Below, one piece after another: positions 49,280-62,003 of a DNA stretch of 64,000 nt; position 1 is the first letter of the stretch, and each line of letters opens with the position of its first letter. The DNA is from Schistocerca nitens (lineage: Eukaryota; Arthropoda; Insecta; Orthoptera; Acrididae). Under the pieces are notes generated by a model. It did not search any database. It was given only the letters and a program-made list of their open reading frames with translations, and had not been told where the DNA came from. The DNA lies in NCBI RefSeq assembly GCF_023898315.1, contig NC_064614.1:498000109-498064108 (forward strand), given 5' to 3'. The position numbers were made by a program, and so were the translations under genes.

Positions 49280-51120
49280 TGTGTTTTTACCACCTCTTTA
49301 ACAATCAAGTCCTAGAACCTGTTGACACAGCACAACCTCATCGTTCATTAGAAACTGAAGGTGTTTTCCTCATTGATGACATGCTCTGTTACCCTGGACT
49401 AGTCTGTCTGCCGCAGTCAAGTATTGCTGATGTGTTCTGCATGGTGCTGTGAAAGGCATTGCTGTGTCTATCTGATTTATTGCATCCCATATTCGCACTC
49501 ACTATTGTTAATGCCTGGTGACCGTGATCCTAGCGGGTCTTTGTTCAGGCCAAGCATGTCCTCAATTTTTCTTGTTGCATGGGTAACAGTCATTATATTA
49601 TGTTTCTCCATTATTTTTGTGATCTTTGCTATCAGTGACATTACATACAGCATGAAAACTACACATTTGGCTTCTTCTTTATCTGGTTTGTCCTCCCTTC
49701 TCCTATCTATCTTTAGGTCACAACTAATTTGCATTTTGTTGTAACCATTTTTGCAGAATGTTTCCTGCAGGTACTATAACTTACTCAGCAAGCAATTCCT
49801 GTAGCAGAGGTGCCTCACTCTGTGTACTTTGGTAGTTAGTAGTTAGTAATGAGTTGAGTTGCACTGGATGTTGGCAAGTCCAAGCATTAAGGTAGAAGCA
49901 GTGTGTCCCTGCATGCTGTTGAAACTTCTCGTGATCAAAATTTCTAAGAAGGATAGATTTCCCATCTCCTCTGTCTCAGTGGTGAACTTGATGTTGTTAT
50001 GAATGCCACTGAGATAATGTAGGAACTCCTGTAGGTTCTCTCTGTCATGTGACAGACCAGGATGAGACACATATCACGACTGGCTAGTCTGGGCTTGGTA
50101 CAGGAGCACATCCTTGTTACCAGACTGGCACTTGACAAGAATGCAAGTACTTTGCTAACTCACCATGTGGGCCTGGCTTCCAGTCTCCCAGACATAGCTG
50201 AAAGTGGATGGATGGCACCACTTGCACAGTCAGTGAACTCTGCAGGAAGAAAGCCACTAAGAAAATATGTGACACATTTCTCTGACTTCTGAGAGCTCTA
50301 CAGCAGGAAGACAAAAGATCAATAACAACCTGACTGAGAGACCTGAATGCTGTCGAAAGACCTAAACTTTGCTGCAGTTCCAAGAACGTTTCTGAAACAT
50401 AGCTTCATCAGCAGCGTAGAGCATGCCCTACATGGGCTCCTGGCAGAGGCAGCTTAAGAAGTGAGGGGGTCCTGTAAAAGAGAAGAATGCTGGAGAGCAA
50501 CATATTGACAACAGAACAGAGAGTACTACTGGCCCTACATGATGATATGGACATAGTGGTCTCAGGAGCAAATAAAGTCAGTGGGACAGTGCTACCAAAC
50601 CCAGGAGATTAATGACAGAAGATAGAAATGTTACTGCAAGATCCAGCATACAAACAAGGGGAGAAGGGTACGACAACATCTGTGACATGTAAGACATTTG
50701 ATGTACGCTATAGCTCAGGACTGAATTGGAACACCACGAAAGGCTATACCCCAGGGCACTGGCACCACCATGGCTATGTAGCCTCCCAAAAATACATCAG
50801 GAGAGAGTTCCACTGCAGCCTGTATTGAACACCATAAACTTGCTGACATACAGGATAGCCAAACATCTGGCACAGCTGTTCGAATCTCTCGTGGGTCAGT
50901 GTACACACCGTGTCAAGAATGCGACAGAATTTGTGAAGGTACTCCGTGGATTAGGTTTGGATGAGGAGGACCTACTAATCAGCTTCGATGTCACATCACT
51001 TTTCACCCAGGTGCCATTGGAAAATTCCTTAGCGCTATTCAAGGGACGTGTCAGTAAAGACACAAACTCTTCCAACATGTACTCAGCTGATCTGCTGAGT
51101 AGATTTTATTGTGTAGAATA
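49280..51120. mobile_element. Penelope-like element with its 5' part inverted
   Basis: Plus strand 50340-51115 carries the N-terminal RT part: a SFISSVEHALHGLL-like lead, LQDPAYK, SLPKIHQERVPLQPV (family GLPKIHKPDVPLRPI), HRVKNATEFVKVLRGLGLDE and DLLISFDVTSLFTQVPLENS (motif A). Minus strand about 50240-49400 carries the later part: ENLQEFLHYLSGIHNNIKFT, LSFLEILITRSFNSMQGH, IAKITKIMEKHNIMTV and LGLNKDPLGSRSPGINNSEC leading into the GIY-YIG start. The halves meet near 50245-50340. The element is broken in both halves. Confidence 0.7.
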
Positions 51121-51314
51121 GTAATATAAAAATCAGAAAAATTAAATGGAGTAAAGATACAGTAGGCAGTGAGGTAAGTTTGTTTAACTAAAACCACTAT
51201 AAATAGAAAATGGCATAAATAATAGGAATTACTGTTACTGCGATTTTAACGTACACACTGATTTCCAAAGCATGTCTGAAAGTTTCAAGAAAGTGAATTT
51301 TTTCTAATTAGAAA

Positions 51315-52224
51315 CAGTAGAACCTCACTAATCTATTCCCTATGGGAATGGAGCTGGTTGGAATGCAAATAAAGTCAGATTATTAGATGAACAAGTCAGA
51401 TTATTAGATGAACACTTCTATTGACCCATAACATCACAATACAGTGCAGCACAACTGTAATATTCAACTGTAAATACTGTCTTAAAATATTGTTCCATAC
51501 TAAAATAGCAACAAAACAAGAAGAAAACATTCAACACTAAATGATCTTACATGAAAGTGCAATGTGCCATAGCGCATGTACTCCAAAATACATCTTTATT
51601 GTACAATAAATAGTATAATATTATTGTGGTGAAAGTGTAATGTCTGTGCATACCTCATTACAGTACTGCATTGACACACAACTGATTTGTACCTAAACTA
51701 TTTAAAACACGAGAAATCACAAAAACAAAAAAACTTCTTGTCTTAAGCAGGACGAAATAGTCTTGTAATATCCTTTTGCTTAGCAGACAATTTTAATTTT
51801 TCAGCTATGTTCGGCCATTTTCTAATCCACAAAATGTTCTTGGGATAGACCTAGAGCTTTTCTCAATGCATTAAAAAGCTGCATCAAATGCATTTTTAGT
51901 ATACATTTGGGATACTCGAACTGTAGGTTAATTGTCTTTGTTGTTTTCATCTTTCCCATTATCATTGGTTGTTCAAGTTGCAGTGACAATAAGTTAGTCA
52001 TCGCTTACTTCTGCTTTTGTTGTGCAGTCAACATCAGCTGTGATCAAACTATCGTACCTAGCAACGGTCAGCTGTCTATATATACGTATCGCAGATGATG
52101 AGCCATCGACAAGTGTAGTCCTGATTGTAGCAGTGACCTGGGTAGGTAAATAAACACAGAAGTGGAATGGTTGGACTAAGTGAGGACTTGGTCCATCCAA
52201 AGTCATATTTGTGAGGTTCTACTG
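51315..52224. mobile_element. 910-bp pogo/Tigger-type nonautonomous element
   Basis: Terminal inverted repeats CAGTAGAACCTCAC at 51315-51328 and GTGAGGTTCTACTG at 52211-52224. A TA follows the right end; the left flank reads AA. The TIR form is typical of Tigger-like elements. The minus strand near 51890-51740 may retain a decayed N-terminal HTH segment. An internal direct repeat (AAGTCAGATTATTAGATGAAC) occurs twice at about 51370-51415. Confidence 0.7.
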
Positions 52225-53423
52225 TAATTAACAAACTAGCAAGTTAATTTAGTGAAAATTTGCGGTTCTGGAAACAGATAAATCAGTCCTATAGAGCTGT
52301 TGGTACTGAATTTTGGAAATAATTTAAAGACTGGAACATTCTAAAACACAACTGGTTGGCTGGTTAATCCTAAATTGACAAAATCTTAAATACGAATAAC
52401 TTATGCAATGTAATGTTTTTGGAAAAAAGTAAAACACTTATTGGGAAGGGTATAGTGCAGGCTTTCAAATGGGCTATATCAATTTAGAAACAAACAAGTA
52501 TTTGCTCATTGAAAATTTCACCTTCATCTTGTTTTCATGTATAGTAAATCATAAATATTTTATTAAAAGACTATGAGCTAGCTATATTTTATCATCATCA
52601 GGAATTGAGAACTAATGCAATGAGCAACCAAGTTTTGAAAATATATGCTTAAATAAGAAACTGGTTATTTCAGGTAACTATTGTACATGCACTATTAAGA
52701 AAATGAGATCAAACAAGGAAAAAACAGTAATATTCATGTCAGAAGTGGTGTAAGAACAAGTATAATACTCTGACCGTGCTTTGTTACAAACCGGCTGACA
52801 GTTGTATACCTATGTTGTCACCTTCATAACCTCTCTGTTAGGTTGCATCGACGAGGATGTGAGAGACCATCTCCAGTGCATCACCTGTTCCAGTGAAACT
52901 GCTATTCCCCTTTTTTCAGCCCCCGCCCCTTCCCTGTCGCCAGCCAGCACCACAGTAGACTACACTACAACAGCTTTTCAAGATTGTCAAAGGACAGTGC
53001 GTTGTCTCAGGTGACATCCTTCACAGATCATCATCCTCAGTTCAAAATGGCTGTGCACTGAAGATTGTTGTCGAACGAAACACAATAAGAAGAAATTCTA
53101 ACTGTACTGGGTCTCCTCATTGGGAATGTATGTCTCTTAATCCCAAGTATAGACTAAGTTCCATAGTATTCTGGGTCACCAAAGATCTCTTCCTTCATTG
53201 TGCTATTTGTCCTATGTATTGGTTCTTGCTGAACACCTTGAAACTAACTTTGTTACATCATCAGCTCCCTCTTCTTACCTGGCTGCCTATTGAAAACTTA
53301 AATGACAACTTGAAGAATCTATTATCATTTGGATTTTCTGCTCATGTATTTGCCCTGTTTGCAGTTCGATAATTCATTTCTGTATCCTTCAACCTCCCAC
53401 CATACCAAATTATGTAATGAACG

Positions 53424-53780
53424 TTGTTGTTGTTGTTGTTGTTGTCTTCAGTCCTGAGACTGGTTCGATGCAGCTCTCCGTGCTACTCTATACTGTGCAA
53501 GCTTCTTCATCTCCCAGTACCTACTGCAACCTACATCCTTTTGAATCTGCTCAGTGTATTCATCTCTTGGTCTCCCTCTACAATTTTTACCCTCCACGCT
53601 GCCCTCCAATACTAAATTGGTGATCCCTTGATGCCTCAGAACATGTCCTACCAACCAATCCCTTCTTCTTGTCAGGTTGTGTCACAAACTCCTCTTCTCC
53701 CAAATTCTATTCAATACCTCCTCATTAGTTATGTGATCAACCCATCTAATCTTCAGCATTCTTCTGTAGCACACATTGTT
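53424..53780 (-). mobile_element. RTE-like LINE 3' fragment, copy 3
   Basis: Minus strand reads LVGHVLRHQGITNLVLEGSV, GRPRDEYTEQIQKDVG and WEMKKLAQYRVARRA, the C-terminus of the family seen at 28545-31598 and 41322-42750, followed by the CAGGACTGAAGAC end and a CAA tail (53425-53444 in complement). 5' truncated near 53775, just upstream of the CYRRMLKI codons. Confidence 0.85.
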
Positions 53781-53939
53781 GGCTGGAATTTGCCTCAGGC
53801 TCTTGATTCATCACACCATATAGTGTCATGCCTTGATTCAATTCATAATCGGATGATACAACATCTGAATGTTACTCAGAGACTCCACCTGCTCAGGATC
53901 TTCAACTTTATTTGGCTAGAAGATGGTTTCCCCTTTCAG

Positions 53940-54256
53940 TAGTGAGATATTATCTTCGTCCCAATACTTAAGCTGTGCAACAACCCAACAACTACTGACC
54001 AGTAAGCTTCACCAATATGCTCTGCAAACTACTTGAAAGGATGGTAGCCCAGTGATTATGCTGGGTTCTCAAATCGCAGTGGCTCCTGTTCTCTTGTCAG
54101 TGTGGTTTCCAGGAGAAATTATCCAGAAGCAACCATCTAATTAGATTTGAAACAATTATCTGACAGGCATTTCCTCAATGCCAAGACCTCATTTTGCAGT
54201 CTTTTCTGATCTACAGAAGGCATATGAGACTGATTGGCTCCATCACGCTTTATTCA
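53940..54256 (+). mobile_element. I/R1-type LINE fragment, outer layer of nest (left part)
   Basis: Plus-strand pieces: CKLLERMVAQ, a QCGFQEKLSRSNHLIRFETI block (fingers) and AVFSDLQKAYETDWLHHALF (motif A; family AVFFDLEKAYDTTW). Homology stops at 54256, exactly where the CR1-like 3' terminus begins, and appears to resume at about 60715. Decayed, with stops in all frames. Confidence 0.6.
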
Positions 54257-54257
54257 C

Positions 54258-57200
54258 ATTTACATCTACGTGATTACTCTGCTATTCACAATTAAGTGCC
54301 TGGCAGAAGGTTCAATGAACCACCTTCAAGCTGTCTCTCTCTACCGTTCTACTCTCGAACGGTGCAATGGAAAAACGAGCACTTAAATTTTTCTGTGCGA
54401 GCCCTGGTTTCCCTTATTTTATCATGATGATCATTTCTCCCTATGTAGGTGGGTGCCAACAGAATGTTTGCGCAATCGGAGAAGAAAACTGGTGATTGAA
54501 ACTTCATGAGAAGAACCTGTCGCAATGAAAAAGTCTTTGTTTTAGTGATTGCCACTCCAATTGTCATACCATGTCTGTGGCACTACCTTCCCTATTTCGC
54601 AATAATACAAAATGAGCTTCCACTCCAATTGATGTACCATGTCTGTGGCACTACCTCCCCTATTTCACGATAATACAAAATGAGCCACCCTTCTTTGAAC
54701 TTTTTCAATATTATCCGTCAGTCCCACCTGATACGGATCCCACACCACACAGCAGTACTCCAGAATAGGCTGGACAAGAGTAGTGTAAGCAGTCTCTTTA
54801 GTAGATCTGTTGCACCTTCTAAGTGTTCTGCCATTGAATCACAGTCTTAGGTTTGCTTTGCCCATTACATTATCTATGTGATCGTTCCAACTTAGGTTAT
54901 TTGTAATTGTAATCCCTAAGTATTTAGTTGAATTTACATCCTCCATATTTGTGTAATGTATTGCATAATCTAAATTTAGTGGATTTCTTTTAGTACTCAT
55001 GTGAGTAACTTCACACTTTTCTTTATTCAGGATCAATTGCCACTTTTTGCACCACACAGATATCTTACCTAAATCACTTTGCAGTTCATTTTGGTCATCT
55101 GTTGACTTTACAAGACAGTAAATGACAACATCATCTGCAAATAATCTAAGAGGGCTACTCAGATTGTCTCCTATGTTGTTAATGTAGATCAGGAACAATA
55201 GAGGGCCTATAACACTTCCTTGGGGAACGCCAGATATTACTTCTGTTTTACTAGATGACTTTCCGTCTATTACTACGAACTGTGACTTTTCTGACAGGAA
55301 ATTACGAATCCAGTCGCACAACTGAAGCGATATTCCACAGGCACACAGTTTGGTTAGAAGATGCTTGTGAGGAACAGCGTTGAAAGCCTTCTAAAATCTA
55401 AAAATATGGAGTCAATTTGACATCCCTGTCAATAGCACTCACTACCTCATGTGTATAAAGAGCTAGTTGTGCTCCACAAGAACAATATTTTCTGAATCCA
55501 TGCTGGCTACATGTCAGTAAATCGTTTTCTTCGAGGTACTTCATAATGTTAGAATACAGTATATGTTCCAAAACGCTACTGCAAATCGACATTAGTGAGA
55601 TGGGCCTGTAATTCAGCGGATGACTCCTATTTACCTTTTTGGGTATTGGTGTAACTTGAGCGACTTTCCAGTCTTTAGGTATGGAACTTCCCGTGAGCGA
55701 GCAGTTGTATATAATTGCTAAATATGGAGCTATTGCATCTGCATACTCTGAAGAGAAACTGTCTGGTATACCATCTGGACGGGAAGCCTTGCCTTTATTA
55801 AGTGATTTAAGGTGCTTTGCTACACTGAGGATATCTACTTCTATGTTTCTCATCTTCGCAGTTGTTCTTCATTGGAATTCAGGACTATTTACTTTTTCTT
55901 CTTTGGTGAAGGAGTTTCGGAAAACTCTGCTTTGGTGACCCTGTCATCAGTGACTTCATCGTTGTTATCGCGCAGTGAAGGTATTGATTTCGTCTTGCCA
56001 CTGTTGTGCTTTACATAAGACCAGAATCTCTTTGGATTTCCTGCCATATTCTGAGACAGTTTCGTTGTGGAAATTATTAAAAGCATCTTGCATTGAAGCA
56101 CACACTACATTTCAAACTTGTGCAAACATTGCCAATTTCCAGGATTTTCCATTCTTTTAAAATTGGCACACTTTTTTCGTTGCTTCTGCAACAGTGATCT
56201 GACACGTTTTGTGTACCATAGGGGATCAGAACCACCACTTATTAATTTATATGTTACATATCTCTCAGTTGCCATTGATACTATCTCTTTGAAATCATTC
56301 TGCATCTTTTCTACGCTTACATGATCAGATTGGAAGGAGTGGAGACTGTCTCTTAAAAAGGCGTTAAGAGTCTTTTTATCGGCTTTTTAAAATAGATGTC
56401 CTTTGCATTTCTTTTTGAAGGTTGTGGGTGTTACAGTATTCAGCCTAGCAGCAACTGTCTTGTGATCGCTAATCCCTGTATTCGTCACAACACTCACTAT
56501 TTGTCCAGGGTTATTTGTTGCTAAAAGGTCAAGTATGCTTTTGCAACCATTTACGCTTCGAGTGGGCTCATGAACTAATTGTTCAAAATAATTTTCTGAG
56601 AAAGCTTTCAGTACAATTTTGGATGACGTTTTGTGCCTGACGCCGGCTTTAAACATATAATTTTTTCAGCATATTGAGGATAGATTGATGTTGTCACCGA
56701 TTATAGTTGAATGAGTGGGTACCTATTTGAAATGAGTCAAGTTTTCTTTGAACTGTTCAGCAACTATATCTCCTGAGTCGGGGGTCAGTAAAACGATCCA
56801 ATTAATAGTTTAGTCCGATTGTCATGTACAACCTCTACCCATACTATTTCACAGGAACTATCTACTTCAATTTCACTACAAGGCAAACTACTTCTGACAT
56901 ATGGCCCCCGCTACCCGTGTAGCCACTTTCTGTGTGTTGTGGACTCCTGACGTAGTAAGCAGAATCCGGAAACCCACCACCCCATGGTGCAAGTCAAGGA
57001 ATCTGCAGCCTACACGGTCACAGAACCGCCTGCCTTTTAACACCTGCCCAATGCGGTTTCCTAAAGCATCTTTCTGCAGTTGACCATCTCGTTGCTCTCT
57101 CCACATATATTGTGAACAATTTTCTCAGGAAACACCAAATGGTAGCAATATTTTTCGATGTGGAGAGAGCATACGATACCTGTTGGAAGAGAGGCATCCT

Positions 57201-59280
57201 CCACACACTGTTCTCTTGGGGCTTTCGAGGTCAGCTACCTCTTTTTATTCGTGAATTTATGACGGAACACACGTTTAAAGTGCAGGTGAATGCTACTCTT
57301 TCCCGTACTTTCTCCCAAGAAAACGGGGTTCCGCAGGGCTCCGTGCTAACTGTCGTACTGTTTGCCATCGCCATAAATCCAATTCTGGATTGTCTCCTTC
57401 CTGTTGTTTTGGGCTCCCTCTTTGTGGACGATTTTGTGATCTTCTACAGCTCTCAACGGACCAGCCTTCTTGAACGATGTCTTCAAGGATGTCTCGATTG
57501 CCTCCATTCTTGGAGCATCGAAATTGGCTTCTGCTTTTCTCCCATTAAGAATGTTTGTGTAAATTTTTAGCGTCGTACGGAGTTTCTTCCGCCTTCCCTT
57601 CATCTAGGCCCTGTCGACCTTCTGTTCACGGACATCGCTAAATTCTTGGGACTTATGTTTGACAGAAAACTGTGCTGGTCCTTCCACATTTCCTATCTTT
57701 CTGCTCGCTGTCTGCAATCCAACACCCTCCGTGTTCTGAATGGTACCTACTGGGGAGCGGACCTAGTGGTCCTTCTCCGCCTATATCGCGCCTTAGTGCG
57801 CTCGAAGTTGGACTATGGAAGCATACTCCTCTGCTCGGCCGTCTATTCTTCGGCGTCTCGACTCTGTCCACCATCATGGATTGCGTTTAGCATCTGGAGC
57901 ATTTTCACCAGCCCTGTGGAAAGCCTTTATGCTGAGGCTGCTGTGCCTCCGCTGTCCAATCGGCGAGCTGTCCTTCTGAGTCGTTATGCTAGCCGTCTGT
58001 CTTCCATGCCTGCTAATTCGGCCCATGACCTTTTTTTTGATGCCTCCTTGGATTTAGGGTATGCAGGCTGTCCTTCCTCTCCACTACCACCAAGAGTCTG
58101 CTTGCGTCAACTGCTATGTTCTCTTTCCTTCCACTTTCCTATAACTTTCGTGACAACTGGGGGTACAGCACTGCCTTGGCTCTGCCCCGGACCTGCCTGC
58201 TCTGTGACCTTTGTCAGCTTCCCAAGGATGGTACCCCTTCTCTCGTTTATCATCGGGCATTTGCTGCTCTATGCGCACAAATGAAGGATGCCACATTTAT
58301 TTGCACTGACTGCTCGAAAACATCATTTGGTGTTGGGAGTGCCTATATTGTTGGCACAACCCCTAATAGATTTCGGCTTCCCGACTAGCATTCGGTTTTT
58401 ACTGCGGAGCTTTATGCTGTTCTCCAGGCTGTCCAATACATCCGTCGCCATCAGCAGATACAGTATATTATTGGCTCAGATTTGCTCAGCTCTCTCCTTA
58501 GTCTCAAAGCTCTTTACCCTGTCCACTCTCTGGTCCACCGGATTCAGGACTGCCTCCACTTGCTCCACTTGGGGGGCGTCTCTGTGGCATTACTCTGGAT
58601 CCCAGAACACATTGGTATCCATGGAAATGAGGCAGCCGACATAGCGGCCAAGGCTGCAGTCTCTCTTCCTCAGCCTCCTGTTGGCATGGTTCCCTTCCCC
58701 TATCTAAAGAGTGTTTTCTGTTGTCGTGTTGCTCTTTTATGGCACGCACATTGGTCTACACTTCCCAATAATAAATTGCGGGACATGAAAGCTCTTTCCT
58801 GTGCTTGGACATCTTCCTCCCGAACTTGTCGTCGGGAGGAGGTAATTTTAACTAGACTCCGGATAGGGCACTGTCATTTTAGCAATAGACATCTTTTAAA
58901 TGGCAATCCTCCCTTGCTTTGTCCCCACTGCTCTCAACTGTGGACGGTGAGACACCTTTTACTTCAGTGCCCCTATTTTACTCTGCTACGCACCGTTTTC
59001 AGCTATTGCCTGATATATCTTCCATTTTAGCAGATTACACGTGCTCAGCCGATCGCGTCCTGGAGTTTATCAGTGTCAGTGAGATGACATCGGTCATTTG
59101 AAGCTCTTTTAGGGGTAAACAACCCTCACCCCCTTTTATAGTGGTTTTCTAAGCTTTCCTTCTGTTTTTTTAGTTTCCCCACTTTCTGAGTTTCGCTCCC
59201 ATTGCTGCTGATTTCCAATTTGGTTCCCCCCTCCCCCTAAGCCACAGAACGGGTGCTAATGACCTTAGCAGTGTGCACCC

Positions 59281-59324
<44 letters not shown>

Positions 59325-60350
59325 GAGCCGCCTGCGCCTCTTGATTCAGAGCCTTCATTCAGCTCTGCACCAAAGGACCACAGTCGGAGATGGTGAGCTG
59401 TGCGCTAATCTTGGAAATAAGACTGGCAGTCTTTACTATTTCCGCTAGCTGCCCAAAACCAGAGACAATCTGCTTCGATCCAAAGTGACACACATCATTG
59501 GTACTGACATGGGCTACCGCCTGCAGTGGGCTGCACCCTGTACACCTCATGGCATCCGGAAGCACCATTTCCACATCCGGAATGACTCCCCCCAGTATGC
59601 ACACGGAGTGCACGCTAGCTTCCTTCCCCTCCTTGGCAGCCATGTTCCCTAAGGGGCCCTATTACGTGCCGAACATAGGAGCTCCCAACTACCAGCAAAC
59701 ACACCCTCTGTGAATGCCCAGACCTTGCGGACCGAGGAGCTTCCTCTGGAACAAGGTGGACAACTGTATCTGGCTCAGAGACTTCGTCAGCCATAGATAA
59801 TGCCCGAAACCTGTTCATCAAACAAACTGGGGAGGCTCTACCATCGGCCCCACAGAAAGTCTTTTGCTGCCTGCCAGACCTTGGAATGATCTCCCACTCG
59901 ATCACAGGTGAGGGGTCAACCACAGTGCAGGCAGTACCCGGGGTGGCCACAGCAGTGGATCGATCGGGGAACACGTGAGTCATGCATCACGTCCCTCGTA
60001 TCCCTGCGTCCGACCTCCCATGGTGATGCTCCTTGGCAGCAGCCTCAAGCTGTGTAACAGAAGCCAACACTGCCTGCAGCTGTGAGCGAATGCTCACCAA
60101 CTCAGCTCGCATCTGTACACAGCAATCACAGTGCCTATCCATTTCTGAACTTGCTTCTGTCTGAAACTCAAAAAGATACGTCATAAACAAATGGTGTACT
60201 TGCTTTATTAGCAGCAGGAACTCAGTGCTCTCTCACTGACGGTCTAACCGACACTAAGCTGTTCGAAGCAAAACAAACGAAAGCTTGTACGATACGAGGG
60301 TCGATACAACAGTCGATAGCAAGGGCAGTGCTGTACGCTACACTGTTTTT
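54258..60350 (-). mobile_element. CR1-like LINE, middle layer of nest, split by another LINE
   Basis: Right to left on the minus strand. ORF1: coiled-coil-like MRAELVSIRSQLQAVLASV at about 60110-60055; an SGNH-esterase-like region with VVGSSYVRHVIGPLREH (59670), CILGGVIPDVE (59600) and AHVSTNDVCHFGS (59510; family GTND), whose closing SGVHNTQKVATRVAGA lies at 56970-56920 beyond the insertion. Then part of the endonuclease (VWVEVVHDNR, LIGSFY, 56850-56780), its N-terminal half apparently deleted near 56895; RT with MSICSSVLEHILYSNIMKYL (55600), SGVPQGSVIGPLLFLIYINN (55220) and RLFADDVVIY (55150); and a 3' UTR from 54840 to the end at 54258. A 68-bp piece is tandemly duplicated at 54552-54687. 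The RT frame is broken near 55390. The 5' limit is approximate. Confidence 0.8.
57033..59322 (+). mobile_element. I-group LINE with RNase H, inner layer of nest, poly(A) tail
   Basis: 5' truncated, starting in the RT fingers (CLLTPAQCGFLKHLSAVDHL in frame). Motif A FFDVERAYDT (57151-57180), motif B NGVPQGSVLTVVLFAIAINP, motif C LFVDDFVIFY (57420-57449). An RNase H domain follows: FICTDCSKTSFGVGSAYIV (58298-58354), TAELYAVLQAVQYIRR (58402-58449), a GSDLLSSLLSL block and IPEHIGIHGNEAADIAAKAA (58601-58660), so the acidic residues are all present. C-terminal LTRLRIGHCHFSNRHLL and CPHC...VRHLLLQCP. Stops at 57568 and 58386 and several frameshifts break it. A 38-nt poly(A) tail at 59284-59322 is followed by a near-repeat of the left flank (CAGAACCGCCTG at 57021, CTGAGCCGCCTG at 59323), a diverged TSD. 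Confidence 0.85.
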
Positions 60351-60638
60351 AAAATGAAATGAAATGTTGCTCTTAGTAAGCATGCAAACACGCAAGAAAT
60401 TACAAAAATATACTAGTAACTACAAAGTTAACTGAAAAGAAGTCACTCCTGTTTGAAGCTCACCGTTTATGACTGGTGTTTTGAGACTTCTTTATGATTT
60501 TTTATTCATTAGTTTTTATCACACCAGTTGTTTCAAGTTCAAATGAAGAAATGCATGGAAAAACTGGCTAACTCTCAAGTAGAAAAGTTTATAGATAGTG
60601 CTGCCTTGTATTGCTGGATATGGGAATTATCAAGTGGA

Positions 60639-60690
60639 CATTGGTCTCACTCCTAATATCCTTATGTGGTATTTAGGAGTGAGACCAGTG
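60639..60690. repeat. 18-bp-arm palindrome
   Basis: GGTCTCACTCCTAA at 60643-60656 is inverted at 60673-60686, with further imperfect pairing outside. The loop is about 16 nt. Confidence 0.8.
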
Positions 60691-60699
60691 TCAGTTTTG

Positions 60700-61137
60700 A
60701 TAGTACCCATACCCAGAAACAGATGGCAACACTTATCTCTAAACTGTTACATTTGAGGGGTAGCCCATTTTTCTGCACATGTCTTCAAATGTATAAATCA
60801 CCCTTCTCCATAAGGGTCCAGGAGAACGGTGTCCCACAGGGCTCCCTAGTGATTGTTGCTCTCTTCCTCATCACCATCAATGGGTTAGTGACATCCGTTT
60901 CATCACTAGTCATGCCGGAACTGTATGATGACAACTTTTGAATTTTGTGTAACTCTGCACCTTAGCTGAACACCAGCTCCAAGGTGCCATCTGAAAGGCG
61001 TCTGTTCGGGCTCTTTCCCTTGGCTTCCAGTTCTCTTCTGTAAAAATGTGTCATACATTTTGTTGATGTGCCACAGTCCGTGCTCAACCAGAACGCTTCT
61101 TGTGTAAAAATAAATAAAATTATACAAGAGTAAAATA

Positions 61138-61204
<67 letters not shown>

Positions 61205-61965
61205 CCTCTCCCTTCCTCCATCCCCTTGATTTTTACCTAGACCAGGAATTATGATCAATCAATTCGAACAACCTAATCTTCAGTTGCCCAGGTGATCATT
61301 CTGTGTTTGTTCCTCTCTGTCTTTCAGGAGTATCAGTGTGCAGCCATCATTTATGGCAATGTGCAGTGTTTGTACAGTGGAGCTGTTAACCATTAACATA
61401 CTTTATGAAACAGACCTCACTCAAATACAATTCAATTTTTAGTAACTTGGTGAGCCATCTCCAGGTTATTGATCTACTTTACTCTTGCCATCATGTGATA
61501 TCTGCTATTCATGACCCTCCTGTCTAACCTTAGTCATTCTGCCTGCTCAGTTGTCTTTCTGTGGGTTCTAAATCATGTGCGTAGCCCAGGGAATGAACTG
61601 GTCGACAATTTCTCTCAAGGAGAAATTAGTTGCCCAACATTCAGTTGAATGATCCCAGGTGCAGATTTGCAGATGCAAATAAGACCTCACTTCACCACAC
61701 TTCATATAGAACGTCATCTGGTGGGCTGCTGCCCCCTTTAATAAACTCCACACTATCAAGGAGAGTACTGCTGTCTGGCACTTGCTCCTGCAAGGAATTT
61801 ATCATCCTGTGTCACCTCTGCGTCACTCATAAAAGATTAACCGATAATTTTATTTCATGTTATGAGCCACCCCTACAATGTGGTTGTGGGGCCTTACAGG
61901 CAGTAGTCCACATCCTGGCGGAATGCCTCCTAATTCTGGCTCTCTGTTTTCTGAATGAATGAAGT
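60700..61965 (+). mobile_element. I/R1-type LINE fragment, outer layer of nest (right part)
   Basis: LLHLRGSPFF and VQENGVPQGSLVIVALFLIT (motif B, 60822-60880), MPELYDDNF in place of motif C (60914-60940), an FQFSSVKMC-like block near 61020-61050, an (AC)n tract at 61139-61202, and a C-terminal zinc-knuckle-like LCHLCVTHKRLTDNFISCYEPPLQCGCG area (61810-61890) ending VVHILAECL. It picks up where 53940-54256 stops with only a few residues missing between. Thoroughly decayed. Confidence 0.55.
61139..61202. repeat. (AC)n microsatellite
   Basis: About 64 nt of CA repeat lying within the decayed LINE fragment. Confidence 0.95.
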
Positions 61966-62003
61966 TTTTATTTTCATTTATAACATTTTAAACTACCATA
62001 AAA

